Positions 37,531 through 46,441 of a stretch of 64,000 nt of DNA are shown piece by piece. The DNA lies in contig CAMPAR010000005.1 in NCBI GenBank assembly GCA_946632055.1, positions 1 through 64,000 on the forward strand, in the 5' to 3' direction. Made by a program: the position numbers and the translations under genes. Under the pieces are notes generated by a model. The model was given only the letters and a program-made list of their open reading frames with translations. It was not told the origin of the DNA and searched no databases. Within the stretch, counting starts at the first letter, position 1; every line of letters begins with the position of its first letter. This DNA is from an uncultured Lachnospiraceae bacterium (GTDB taxonomy: Bacteria; Bacillota; Clostridia; Lachnospirales; Lachnospiraceae).

Positions 37531-38727
37531 ATGTCCAGCAAATTAGTCCGAAAAAGCGTCGAATCAAGAAAGCGAAAGAATCTCGCCCGGCCCGGGAAAA
37601 AGCCAGGCTTCCATGCCGTCTACGGCGTTCTCTTCCTGCTCGTCCTCTTTGCGGTATTCTTCCTTCATATCGGAAGTCCCGACCGCGATTATTCCGTAAC
37701 GGAAAAGCGCGCCCTCGAAGCGCTTCCCACCCTCAGCTTTAACAGTCTCCGGGACGGCTCCTTCATGGAGGACGCCGAAGAATACAGCGCCGAGCAGTTT
37801 CCGGGGCGGGACCTTCTGATGCGCCTTCGCACCGGCTTTTCCTACGTGCTCGGCATGCGGGAGTCGAACGGCGTCTATCGCGGCCGGTCCGGGCAGCTCG
37901 CGGAGCGCTTTGACGAGCCGGATCCCGAGCTCTTCGAAAAGACCGCCGCCGCGGTGAAGAATTTTGCCGCGCGTCATCCGTCTTCCCAAACGAGCTTCCT
38001 CCTTGCGCCGACCGTCGGGGCTGTCGCTCCGGAGCTTCTGCCAAAGGACGCCGTGAACGCGGACGAAAACGCCTATATCGATCATTTCTTCGACAGCATC
38101 CGCGGCGCTGCAGCGCCCATCGACGTGCGAAGTGCCTTCCTTAAGGCAAAGGCCTCCGGCACCGCGCTTTACTACCGCACGGATCACCACTGGACCACGG
38201 ACGGCGCCTATGCGGCTTACCTCGAGGCCTCCTCCGTGATGAATTTCCCCGCCCGCAGCTTTTCCCGCGCCGTCGTCTCAGATGATTTCCGGGGCTCGCT
38301 TGCGGCAAAGAGCGGCTTCTATGCCGGTGCGGCGGACAGCATCGCCGTCTATACCGATACCGACGAGAGCCTGAAGCTTCTCCTCAAAAACGAAGAGACC
38401 GGCGAAACCCGCGCCTCCCTCTACTATGGAAGCGCGCTCGATTCCGCCGATCCCTATGAACTTTTCTTTGGCGGCAATTACCCGATGCTCACGATCGAGT
38501 CGACCGCCGATTCGGACCGCACGCTGCTGGTCATCAAGGATTCCTACGCCAATTCCTTCCTGCCCTTCCTCGCGGGAAGCTACCGGAAGATCACCGTCAT
38601 CGACCCGCGCTACTACAGCCGCACGGTCGATAACCTCTTCGTTCTTGAAAACTACGACGACATCCTCTTCCTGTATAACGCCGGAACGCTGGCAAAAGAC
38701 AGCAGCCTTTACAAGGTGCTGGAGTGA
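37531..38727 (+). CDS. DHHW family protein (AlgJ/AlgX-like acetylation partner)
   Basis: YYRTDHHWTTDGAY (DHHW motif), LLVIKDSYANSFLPFL. Confidence 0.85.
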   Translation: MSSKLVRKSVESRKRKNLARPGKKPGFHAVYGVLFLLVLFAVFFLHIGSPDRDYSVTEKRALEALPTLSFNSLRDGSFMEDAEEYSAEQFPGRDLLMRLRTGFSYVLGMRESNGVYRGRSGQLAERFDEPDPELFEKTAAAVKNFAARHPSSQTSFLLAPTVGAVAPELLPKDAVNADENAYIDHFFDSIRGAAAPIDVRSAFLKAKASGTALYYRTDHHWTTDGAYAAYLEASSVMNFPARSFSRAVVSDDFRGSLAAKSGFYAGAADSIAVYTDTDESLKLLLKNEETGETRASLYYGSALDSADPYELFFGGNYPMLTIESTADSDRTLLVIKDSYANSFLPFLAGSYRKITVIDPRYYSRTVDNLFVLENYDDILFLYNAGTLAKDSSLYKVLE

Positions 38728-40148
38728 AGAACAACCTCCACTTCCCGGATTCCGTACCGCCGGAACCACTCGAGCGCGTCTTCCGTAATTCTTTCGCCGC
38801 TCACGACAATCGGAACGGCCGGCGGGCAGGAAACGGTCGGCGCGCCTGCAATGCGCCCGGCAGCGTCCTCCACCGGGATGACTTCGTGCGGGGAGAGCAC
38901 GGCTTCGCGGATCGAAAGCACCCGCTCCGGCCGGTTCATCTTCAAAGTCCGGGCCTTCTCCCGGGGCTTCTCTTCTTCGCCGGGGGCACTCCCGTAAATC
39001 TCCGTCAGCGCCTCTGAAAGGATCCTTAGCTCCTCCTCCGTATTCTCCGGCGTCAGCATCAGGACGAGCGCGTCCTCATCGGCAAATTCGCACTCAATTC
39101 CGTACATTCTCAGGGCTTCCGCGATCTTCCGCCCGTCCCGGGCCTTTCCTGCCGCAAGGCTGAGCTTCAGGGGGTCCGTCTTCATCACCGGAATTCCCGC
39201 CTCAAGAAGTTCCTTCTTCAGTGCGTCCAGCTTCCCCACAAACCGCTCCAGCTTTTCCCGGTATCCGTCCGCAAGGTACGCATTGCAGGCGTCGAGGGAC
39301 TGCAGGATCAGGTACGAGGGGCTTGTGGAGCCGAAAAGCGCCAGCGCGCCGCGCGCGTTCTCACGGAAGAAACGAAGCATCTCCTGCCGCTTCAGGCCGC
39401 TTTCTTCCGTGCCCTTTGCCACCTGAAGATACGCGCCGCCCGTCAGCACGGGGAGCGTTTTATGCGCGGAATCGCAGCAAAGATCCGCCCCGAGATCGAG
39501 AGGATGCGCCTCCTCCGGCAGAAAATGCAGATACGCGCCGTGGGCGTTATCGACAAGAAGCGGCAGGCCGTACGCATGGCAGAGACCCGCGAGCGCGCGA
39601 ATATCGGCCGTTTTCCCGAGATAATCGGGCGAAGTAATAAAGACAGCGTCCGGAAGCCTTCCGCGCGTTTTAAGAGCCTTTTTGAGCGTATTTTCAAGTT
39701 CTCTTTCCGTCACTTCGCAGCTGATGAGGCTGCTTCCGTCCCCGTACAGCCACTCCACATCGTAATCGAGAAGCGCCGCCGCGTAGATAAAGGCCTTGTG
39801 CACGTTCCGCGCCGCAAGGATCGTGACTCTTTCGCCGTTTCTTTTCGCCCTAAGACCTGCCAGATACAGCATGGCCCGGATCACCTGGCTCGAGCCCTCC
39901 GTACTGTACAGGGTCGCCCCGGTGCCGAACAGCGCCGCCGCGTTTTCTTCGCTCTCCCGGATGATTCCGGAAGCCTCATAGAGAGCGTCCGCGCCCAGGA
40001 TCTCCGTAATGTCCAGGGCTTCCGAAAGACGGCCCGTGCCCCTTCCCTTATGCCCCGGCATGTGCATGCGGATTCTGCCCGGGGCATTATAATCCCGGAC
40101 AAAATCGCAGATGGGCGTATTCATTTTTCCGGAATGATCCCTGTCCAT
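38709..40148 (-). CDS. aminotransferase class I/II-fold PLP-dependent enzyme (Orn/Lys/Arg decarboxylase family)
   Basis: RIRMHMPGHKGRGTG, STEGSSQVIRAML, LLVDNAHGAYLHF, CCDSAHKTLPVLTGGAYL (PLP Lys). Confidence 0.9.
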   Translation of the reverse strand: MDRDHSGKMNTPICDFVRDYNAPGRIRMHMPGHKGRGTGRLSEALDITEILGADALYEASGIIRESEENAAALFGTGATLYSTEGSSQVIRAMLYLAGLRAKRNGERVTILAARNVHKAFIYAAALLDYDVEWLYGDGSSLISCEVTERELENTLKKALKTRGRLPDAVFITSPDYLGKTADIRALAGLCHAYGLPLLVDNAHGAYLHFLPEEAHPLDLGADLCCDSAHKTLPVLTGGAYLQVAKGTEESGLKRQEMLRFFRENARGALALFGSTSPSYLILQSLDACNAYLADGYREKLERFVGKLDALKKELLEAGIPVMKTDPLKLSLAAGKARDGRKIAEALRMYGIECEFADEDALVLMLTPENTEEELRILSEALTEIYGSAPGEEEKPREKARTLKMNRPERVLSIREAVLSPHEVIPVEDAAGRIAGAPTVSCPPAVPIVVSGERITEDALEWFRRYGIREVEVVLHSSTL

Positions 40149-42127
40149 CAATACGCGATCACCTTTGCCTGCGGCACCCTGATATCTTCCGGCAGCCGGT
40201 TTCCGGCCGCGATTTCATAAATCTGCTGCGCGCTTTCCTGAATTTCCCCGATCAGGTCTTCGTAGGGCTGCAGACAGATGTCGAAAAGTCCGATATTGTA
40301 ATTCTCGCCGTCGAAGCGGCCGAGCGCGAACTGATCCGAATACTGGAAGTAGTGGCAGCCCACGCCGTAAGGATGCTCGGCAGCCTTTTCGATATAGGCG
40401 CGGATTGCCTTTCCGCGGTCCTTCTGCGTCGGAACGGCCTTGAGGCCCGTCGCGAGCGGTCCCGCGTCCTGCGCGCCGAAGTGATATTCTCCGATCACGA
40501 TCGGCAGATCCACGCCGAGGCTGACGATATTGTCGAGCGCGGCCGTCGGATCGAAGGCGTAGCAGTTGATCGAGAAGACGTCGAAGTTCTCCCAGCCCGA
40601 CACCAGCGCGGGATCCGAAATCCAGGCCCAGCGCATGCCGAGAATCATGTGATTCGGGTCGGCCGCCCGGCAGGCCTTCGCCGGGATCTCCACATAGGCG
40701 CGGATCAGGCGGCAGGAAAATTCGTGCAGGAAGGCGGCGGCTTCCGCGCTCCCGCGCGACACGTGCTCCCGGCTCTCGTACAGCTCGTCGAAGGAGGAAA
40801 GCTGCAGGTTCCAGGCCGCGTTCAGCCGCTCGACCGTCTCATATTCCTCACGGATTTCGTCGATCAGGACCTCCTTCGTGACGGTCTTTTCGCTGCTGTA
40901 CAGCACCTCATCCGCCACGACCAGTCCGTCGACGAAGGCCCAGGCGGGCTCGTTCCGGAGGAAATAGCCGATCATCCACGGATCGTCCTTCCGCGGAAGG
41001 AGCGCCTTCGCGCATTCCTCCGCGTCCTTTGCGTATTCGTCCGACAGGACGTCCGGGAAATCCCGGAAGATGGTCTTTTTCGTCCCGGGGAAGCGCTGAA
41101 GCGAGGTGACATAGGGAATTCCGACGGTTCCGAAGAGGCCCGGATCCGACCAGTTGCCGATCGTATTGATGCCGCACTTTTTCAGCTGCACGCCGATCAT
41201 CTTCTTCCAGGAGTCGTACCACGCATCGCCGAAGGCCCGCATCAGATTCGCCCGCTCAAAGGAGAACAGCGTGCAGTCGCGCTTCCGGATTCCGCCGGAC
41301 GACCTCCGGTCCTCATGCAGGAAGAGCTCCTGATACTTCGGGTCGTCCTCCTCCGGGAGCCATGTGAGCCAGTCCTTCAGGCCGTCCACCCGGCAGTCCG
41401 AACGAATTACCGTGCAGTCCAGGCCGTTGCTGAAGAAAGCATAGCCCTCGGGATCGACGAGCGTCCAGCGGCCGTTTTTCTTCTTCTTCGAGAAAAATCC
41501 GCTGCCCTCCGAGAGCTTCATCCGGCGGTATCCGCCGTACTTTGTCCAGTCCGGATTCGGATAGGCGCCTTCTTCCTCTGCCTCTTTGCGGAGCTTTTCC
41601 GCCATCTCCTCCGTATTGGAAAGCTTTCCCTTCCAGGTGTTCTTCGTATACTGGCCCATTTCGTCGATCAGCTTTTCCGAAAAATCCAGCTTGATTTCCG
41701 GGAATTCGTCGGAAAGCATGAGGTCCGAGACGGTGATTTCGGTCTCCTCGTCTCGCTCCATCATTACGATCTGCATGCAGCTGATTTCTTCCCGCGTGAC
41801 GCGGCGTCCGTGGCAGGTGATTTTCTGCTGCCCCGGCATGTGCTCCGGGAACAGCGTCTCTCCGGAAAGCCAGTGAAGATCGATCACGATCGTCGCCGTG
41901 ATCTCCGGCAGCACGCCCGTCTGCATGTCGAAAACGCGCTCTCCCGGCTCGTCCTTACTGAAAACGTCCAGTCGAAGCGACAGTCCGCGCTTCGTATGCG
42001 CCGTGAGTTTAAAATAAGCGTAACGGGTCTTCACATCCCGAAGCTCCGTCACATCAAAGGCCAGTCCTTCCGGCGGAAAACGGTAGTCACCCGCCTTCAT
42101 CCCCTGAATCATCATTTTTTCTGCCAT
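40148..42127 (-). CDS. glycoside hydrolase, beta-agarase/GH50-like (clan A TIM barrel)
   Basis: GRWTLVDPEGYAFFSNGLDC, MIGYFLRNEPAWAF (putative acid/base NE), VIGEYHFGAQDAG (putative nucleophile E). Confidence 0.65.
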   Translation of the reverse strand: MAEKMMIQGMKAGDYRFPPEGLAFDVTELRDVKTRYAYFKLTAHTKRGLSLRLDVFSKDEPGERVFDMQTGVLPEITATIVIDLHWLSGETLFPEHMPGQQKITCHGRRVTREEISCMQIVMMERDEETEITVSDLMLSDEFPEIKLDFSEKLIDEMGQYTKNTWKGKLSNTEEMAEKLRKEAEEEGAYPNPDWTKYGGYRRMKLSEGSGFFSKKKKNGRWTLVDPEGYAFFSNGLDCTVIRSDCRVDGLKDWLTWLPEEDDPKYQELFLHEDRRSSGGIRKRDCTLFSFERANLMRAFGDAWYDSWKKMIGVQLKKCGINTIGNWSDPGLFGTVGIPYVTSLQRFPGTKKTIFRDFPDVLSDEYAKDAEECAKALLPRKDDPWMIGYFLRNEPAWAFVDGLVVADEVLYSSEKTVTKEVLIDEIREEYETVERLNAAWNLQLSSFDELYESREHVSRGSAEAAAFLHEFSCRLIRAYVEIPAKACRAADPNHMILGMRWAWISDPALVSGWENFDVFSINCYAFDPTAALDNIVSLGVDLPIVIGEYHFGAQDAGPLATGLKAVPTQKDRGKAIRAYIEKAAEHPYGVGCHYFQYSDQFALGRFDGENYNIGLFDICLQPYEDLIGEIQESAQQIYEIAAGNRLPEDIRVPQAKVIAY

Positions 42128-42149
42128 GGCGATATTCTCCTCTTTCGTG

Positions 42150-42716
42150 TTACCGATCCCTTAAAACCGCGATCACCGTCGCCGCCTTCCGGAATCCTTC
42201 TTCCACGGCGGCCGCCTTTACGGCGCCGGCGATTTCCTGTATCCGATCCGTCTCCTGCACAATTTGGAGAAGCCTGTCTTCGGGAAGCGCTTCCTGAAGG
42301 CCCCGGTTCACGAGAAGGTACAGATCGCCCGGAAGCGTGTCCCCTTCCGCCGTTCTTTCGCAGTCCAGGCTGTCGATCCTGCCCGAGCGGATCCGGTAAA
42401 TCCGGCCTCCGCGGGAGGCATACGCGAGAAGGCTGTTTTTCCAGAGCGCAAGCACCGCAAGCGCCGCGTCTTCGGGAAGCGCCGCGGAAAACTCCGCATT
42501 CTCCCGGAACAGCGACGGCGCGTCGATTTTCGCGAGCGCTTCTCTCGCGCCTTCGCCCTCCGTCACGGCGTACAGCTGCATTTCCCGGATGGAGATCGAA
42601 GAATACGAGAGATTCTCTTCTTCCTCCGGGCGGAACGCGCCGTTGATATAGTAATTTTCCGGATTCTTCGCGTCATCCGCGCCTTTTTCGTTTACAAGCG
42701 AATAGTATGTTTTCAC
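42150..42716 (-). CDS. putative degenerate PP2C-like (PPM) domain protein
   Basis: VKTYYSLVNEKGADDAKNPENYYINGAFR resembles a PP2C N-terminus; no canonical DG/GD metal motifs seen; GTG start with agaagagg upstream. Confidence 0.45.
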   Translation of the reverse strand: MKTYYSLVNEKGADDAKNPENYYINGAFRPEEEENLSYSSISIREMQLYAVTEGEGAREALAKIDAPSLFRENAEFSAALPEDAALAVLALWKNSLLAYASRGGRIYRIRSGRIDSLDCERTAEGDTLPGDLYLLVNRGLQEALPEDRLLQIVQETDRIQEIAGAVKAAAVEEGFRKAATVIAVLRDR

Positions 42717-42841
42717 TTTGAGCCTCTTCTTTCGTACATTCCTGAGTGGCCTTCTGGCCCTGTATATCATTATACACACGCGCATCAAAAAATCAATTGA
42801 AACACCGCGCTTTCTGTGCTACTCTGACTGCAGAATAAACC

Positions 42842-42870
42842 TGTAACCTTTTTCATCAAAACGGCGATAC
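42842..42870 (+). promoter_or_regulatory. candidate ECF-type promoter TGTAAC-N17-CGATAC upstream of the sigma factor gene
   Basis: TGTAAC 42842-42847, CGATAC 42865-42870. Confidence 0.5.
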
Positions 42871-42909
42871 ATAGAATGAAGGGCATAGAAACGGAAGGAG
42901 GAACCACTG

Positions 42910-43473
42910 ATGGATGACAGCAAAATCATCGGCCTGTACCTGGAGCGCAATGAGCAGGCGCTTCAGGAGACTTCTGACAAATACGGCGCCTATATCCGTA
43001 AAATCGCCGCGAATATTCTCGGAAATCACGAAGACACCGAAGAATGCGTCAATGACAGTCTGCTGAAGGCCTGGAACAGTATACCGCCGAATCACCCGAA
43101 ATCCCTTTCCGTGTATCTCGCGATGCTGACAAGAGAAGTCTCGATCGACGCCTATCGTAAAATCCGCCGGAAGAAGCGCTCGGGCTCGGAGTATCCGCTG
43201 TCCTATGAAGAGCTTTCCGAGGTCCTGCCGGATGAAAGCGACAATCCGGAGCGCGTCATCGACCGGCTCACCTTCGCCGGACTTCTGAACCGCTTCCTGT
43301 CAGAGCGCACGAAAGACGCGCGGACCATACTGGTCATGCGGTATTTCTATATGGATTCCATCCGGGATATCGCAGAAAGGATCGCTTCTTCCGAGGCCCG
43401 CGTGAAGACATTGCTTCACCGCGAGCGGAAGGCGCTGAAAAAATTCCTTGAAGAGGAGGGTTACAGACCATGA
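42910..43473 (+). CDS. RNA polymerase sigma-70 family (ECF-like) sigma factor
   Basis: YGAYIRKIAANILGNHEDTEECVNDSLLKAWNSIPP (region 2), DIAERIASSEARVKTLLHRERKALKKFLEEEG (region 4). Confidence 0.93.
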   Translation: MDDSKIIGLYLERNEQALQETSDKYGAYIRKIAANILGNHEDTEECVNDSLLKAWNSIPPNHPKSLSVYLAMLTREVSIDAYRKIRRKKRSGSEYPLSYEELSEVLPDESDNPERVIDRLTFAGLLNRFLSERTKDARTILVMRYFYMDSIRDIAERIASSEARVKTLLHRERKALKKFLEEEGYRP

Positions 43474-45305
43474 AAAACGATGAACTGATGGATGCCTGGA
43501 ATGATATCAATACGGAGTTTATCGAGGAGGCGGATCACCTCCGCCGGAACGGAAAAAGGAGCGCCGGAAGGAAGCGCCTTGTCACGCTCCTCGCGGCCGC
43601 TGCGGTACTGACTCTGGCGATCGGAACCGCGGCAGTCATGATTATCCGGAGTTCCACAAGAAGCGGAAATCCCGCCGCCGATTCCGGAAGTGCCGTAAGT
43701 TCCGGCGAAACCAGAGAGACAGTGACAGCAATCTCTGAAGAACCTTCTGAAGACCTGTCTACCGACACGGCAGCCGCCGTTTCCGACACGACAGAAGCGG
43801 AAGAGGGCTGGTGGGAGGCTGAAGGCGTCTATATAAAGTGTTACAGAAATGAGCTGGTTGAGATTGATAATCAGGGTCCCACCGTTATGCTTTCGCTGTC
43901 GGATGAAAGCCTCGGCGTTCTGTCCGGACTCACGACAGGCGACCGCATCCTTGTCAGGATCAGCGGCGAAATTCTGGAATCCTGGCCCGGCTCCTGCGGC
44001 CCCTGTGAAGTCGAAGCGCTCTCACAGGGCAGCTATAATGACATTCTGCCCACCATCGAACAGCTGAATGAAGCAGGCTGGAAAGTCATTTATGACGGAG
44101 ATCTGAATGAAGCCGTGACTGTACAGGAACGCGTGGAGCAGCTTCTCGACGAGCTGAACGCCAAATATGCGGATGAAGGCTTCAGCATTAATCTCGATGA
44201 CCGTCCTGTCGGCGATGACTGGTGGGAAGAACTCAGCATGATGTCTGTTGACGCTCTGAGAGAGTATCTTGAGAAGTTCTACACGGATGAGCAGTACAGG
44301 GTGCAGCAGCTGTCTCAGATTGCAGAGGAGTCCGGCGATACGACGGAGCTTCCCCTCTACCGCTATACCGGAGATGATCCGCTCCTTGGCGCGGTCACTG
44401 AATATTTTATCGACGAGTACAGAACAGAGCTCGAGACTCAGGCTGCAGAAGACCTGAAGGGCATAAATTATGTTGCGCTTCCCGCCTATATGATATTCAA
44501 GACAAAGGATCTTGACGACGGCCGCATCGCTGTCTACGGAAGCTTCTGGAATTTTGTCTACCGTCTCGAAATGACAACTCTGGTTCCCTGCAATCTGGCG
44601 CCCTGCGGAGAATTTCCCGGCGCCTGTGTCGTCACGCTGCGATCGGACCACGCAGAAGGAGGCGGCTGGGTCGTTGACGAAGTGGACCGCAACGACGGTA
44701 TGGGCAGCGATTACGCCACGGATATCTACAGATTCGCCGAGGGAGACGACGAGCTTCTGAACATGTACTTCTCAATCCTGAGTGCGGATGAGAACGGTCT
44801 TTCTCAGGTGCAGCTTGCGCTCGAGCAGGCGATTCGGGAATATGTCATCGTAAACAACCTGCCCATCGATTCCTACCAGTGGCGTGCCGGCATGAATGAG
44901 CCCCCAATCATGCTCTACGGCGCAGGAACCGACGAGCTTGAGGAAGCCGCGAAGGCCGCGGAAGAAGCCCGGGCTGCGGCAGAGCTTGAAGCCTCACAAA
45001 ACGAAGCGGAGCAGGAAGCGAGCAGGAATGAAGAAGAGTCCGACTCCGTTCCTCCCATCACGGAGATCGCAAGCCATACGATGAGTTCTCTCGCTGCCCG
45101 GCTGAAAGGCTGTACGCGCGAAGAGCTCCGCGCGGCCTGGGGCGAACCGCTCGAGTCCCTGGAATGGAATCCGGATTATCCGGTGGATATCTGGCGGATC
45201 GGCGAAGGCGCGGATCAGCTCTCCGTCGACGTCCAGTACGACAAAGACGGCAACGTGATTAACGGATATACTTACCTCGCTGCCGACCAGCCGACGATCT
45301 GGTAA
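43470..45305 (+). CDS. transmembrane anti-sigma-like protein with large extracytoplasmic region
   Basis: ATGA overlap with the sigma gene; short N-terminal cytoplasmic part, single TM (RLVTLLAAAAVLTLAIGTAAVMII), ~540 aa outside. Confidence 0.72.
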   Translation: MKNDELMDAWNDINTEFIEEADHLRRNGKRSAGRKRLVTLLAAAAVLTLAIGTAAVMIIRSSTRSGNPAADSGSAVSSGETRETVTAISEEPSEDLSTDTAAAVSDTTEAEEGWWEAEGVYIKCYRNELVEIDNQGPTVMLSLSDESLGVLSGLTTGDRILVRISGEILESWPGSCGPCEVEALSQGSYNDILPTIEQLNEAGWKVIYDGDLNEAVTVQERVEQLLDELNAKYADEGFSINLDDRPVGDDWWEELSMMSVDALREYLEKFYTDEQYRVQQLSQIAEESGDTTELPLYRYTGDDPLLGAVTEYFIDEYRTELETQAAEDLKGINYVALPAYMIFKTKDLDDGRIAVYGSFWNFVYRLEMTTLVPCNLAPCGEFPGACVVTLRSDHAEGGGWVVDEVDRNDGMGSDYATDIYRFAEGDDELLNMYFSILSADENGLSQVQLALEQAIREYVIVNNLPIDSYQWRAGMNEPPIMLYGAGTDELEEAAKAAEEARAAAELEASQNEAEQEASRNEEESDSVPPITEIASHTMSSLAARLKGCTREELRAAWGEPLESLEWNPDYPVDIWRIGEGADQLSVDVQYDKDGNVINGYTYLAADQPTIW

Positions 45306-45320
45306 GAGGACGACAGCCCT

Positions 45321-46415
45321 TCACTTCAGCGGTCTTCGAACCAATACATACTTCTCCGCACCGATCGTCAGGTCCTTCACATAGTTCTGAGTGACCTTGT
45401 GCTCATGAATCAGCGCACCGATCGAGAGCGCCCGGTTTTTCCGAAGCTCCTCCACGACCGCGTCCGCAAGCGCCGAGCCAAGACCCGGGTACTTCGCGTC
45501 CGCGCCGAGATAAAGAAGCACGTAGCGCTTTGCGTGCTTCTTTGTCCACAGGAGGCTGTGGATAAGCCGGAAAGAAAGCCCGCTGTAGAGCGCATTTCCG
45601 TAATCCGGCACGCAGATGAAGAAGCCGGCCATTTGGTTTTCCACATAGGCAAGCTTTACCATCTCAGGATTGACGATCAGCCGGTACGAAGCGAAAAGCT
45701 CCATGAACTTTTCTTCCGAAATCATCCGGAAGGCAGGAAAATCCGAATATAATTCGATCAGGAGACGATACACCCCGCGCATCGTCTCCTCATATTTTTT
45801 CAGGTCGAGATTCCGGATGACAAAGCCTTTTTCCGCAAACTGCCGGCGGCGCTTCTCCAGCTTTTTATTGTAGTAATCGGAGGGCACCGGGCTGAAATGA
45901 TTGGAGACATAGCGCTCCGAAACGCTGAAGCCGCAGCCCTCAAGAAGCAGGGCGTAATAGTTTAAATTGTACGGCTCCCCGGTGTAGGGCGGGACAATGA
46001 CCGCTCTCTTCCGAATGTCTGTCCGGTATATTTTCAGCCGGTAGCCGATCCAGAAAGAGGCATTCACGGGGCCGGTGAGCCCAGTAAGTCCCAGCGCCTC
46101 CGCCTTCTTTTCCACGGAAGAGAACAGCGCCTTTACGGCCTCAGGATCGTATTCGGACTCAAAGAACCCGAAATACCCTTCCTTGTCCTCCGTGTAAACC
46201 GTCAGGATGCACCGGGAAACCGGAACCCCGTCCCGCAGGACGACAAAGGGATATACGGTAAAATCACTGCTTAAAAGATGGCTTCCTTCGAGGATCTGCT
46301 CTTCGCACTTTCGGTCCTGCGGGCAGCTTTTTCGCGTATAAAGACGCTTCGGAAGCGCGAGAAAAGCCTTCCGAAGCGCCGGATTGTTTTCTGAAATCGT
46401 CCGATAATCTGACAT
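45321..46415 (-). CDS. GNAT-fold N-acyltransferase-like protein (YghO-like)
   Basis: GLTGPVNASFWIGYRLKI, PPYTGEPYNLNYYALLLEGCGFSVSERYVSNHF, YLGADAKYPGLGSALADAVVEEL. Confidence 0.7.
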   Translation of the reverse strand: MSDYRTISENNPALRKAFLALPKRLYTRKSCPQDRKCEEQILEGSHLLSSDFTVYPFVVLRDGVPVSRCILTVYTEDKEGYFGFFESEYDPEAVKALFSSVEKKAEALGLTGLTGPVNASFWIGYRLKIYRTDIRKRAVIVPPYTGEPYNLNYYALLLEGCGFSVSERYVSNHFSPVPSDYYNKKLEKRRRQFAEKGFVIRNLDLKKYEETMRGVYRLLIELYSDFPAFRMISEEKFMELFASYRLIVNPEMVKLAYVENQMAGFFICVPDYGNALYSGLSFRLIHSLLWTKKHAKRYVLLYLGADAKYPGLGSALADAVVEELRKNRALSIGALIHEHKVTQNYVKDLTIGAEKYVLVRRPLK

Positions 46416-46441
46416 ATCCGCTCTGCCTGTTTTTCTGTGTC

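Noticed and set aside
40352-42646. 764-aa + strand ORF
   Set aside because: Antisense shadow of the GH50-like and PP2C-like genes; no recognisable motifs.
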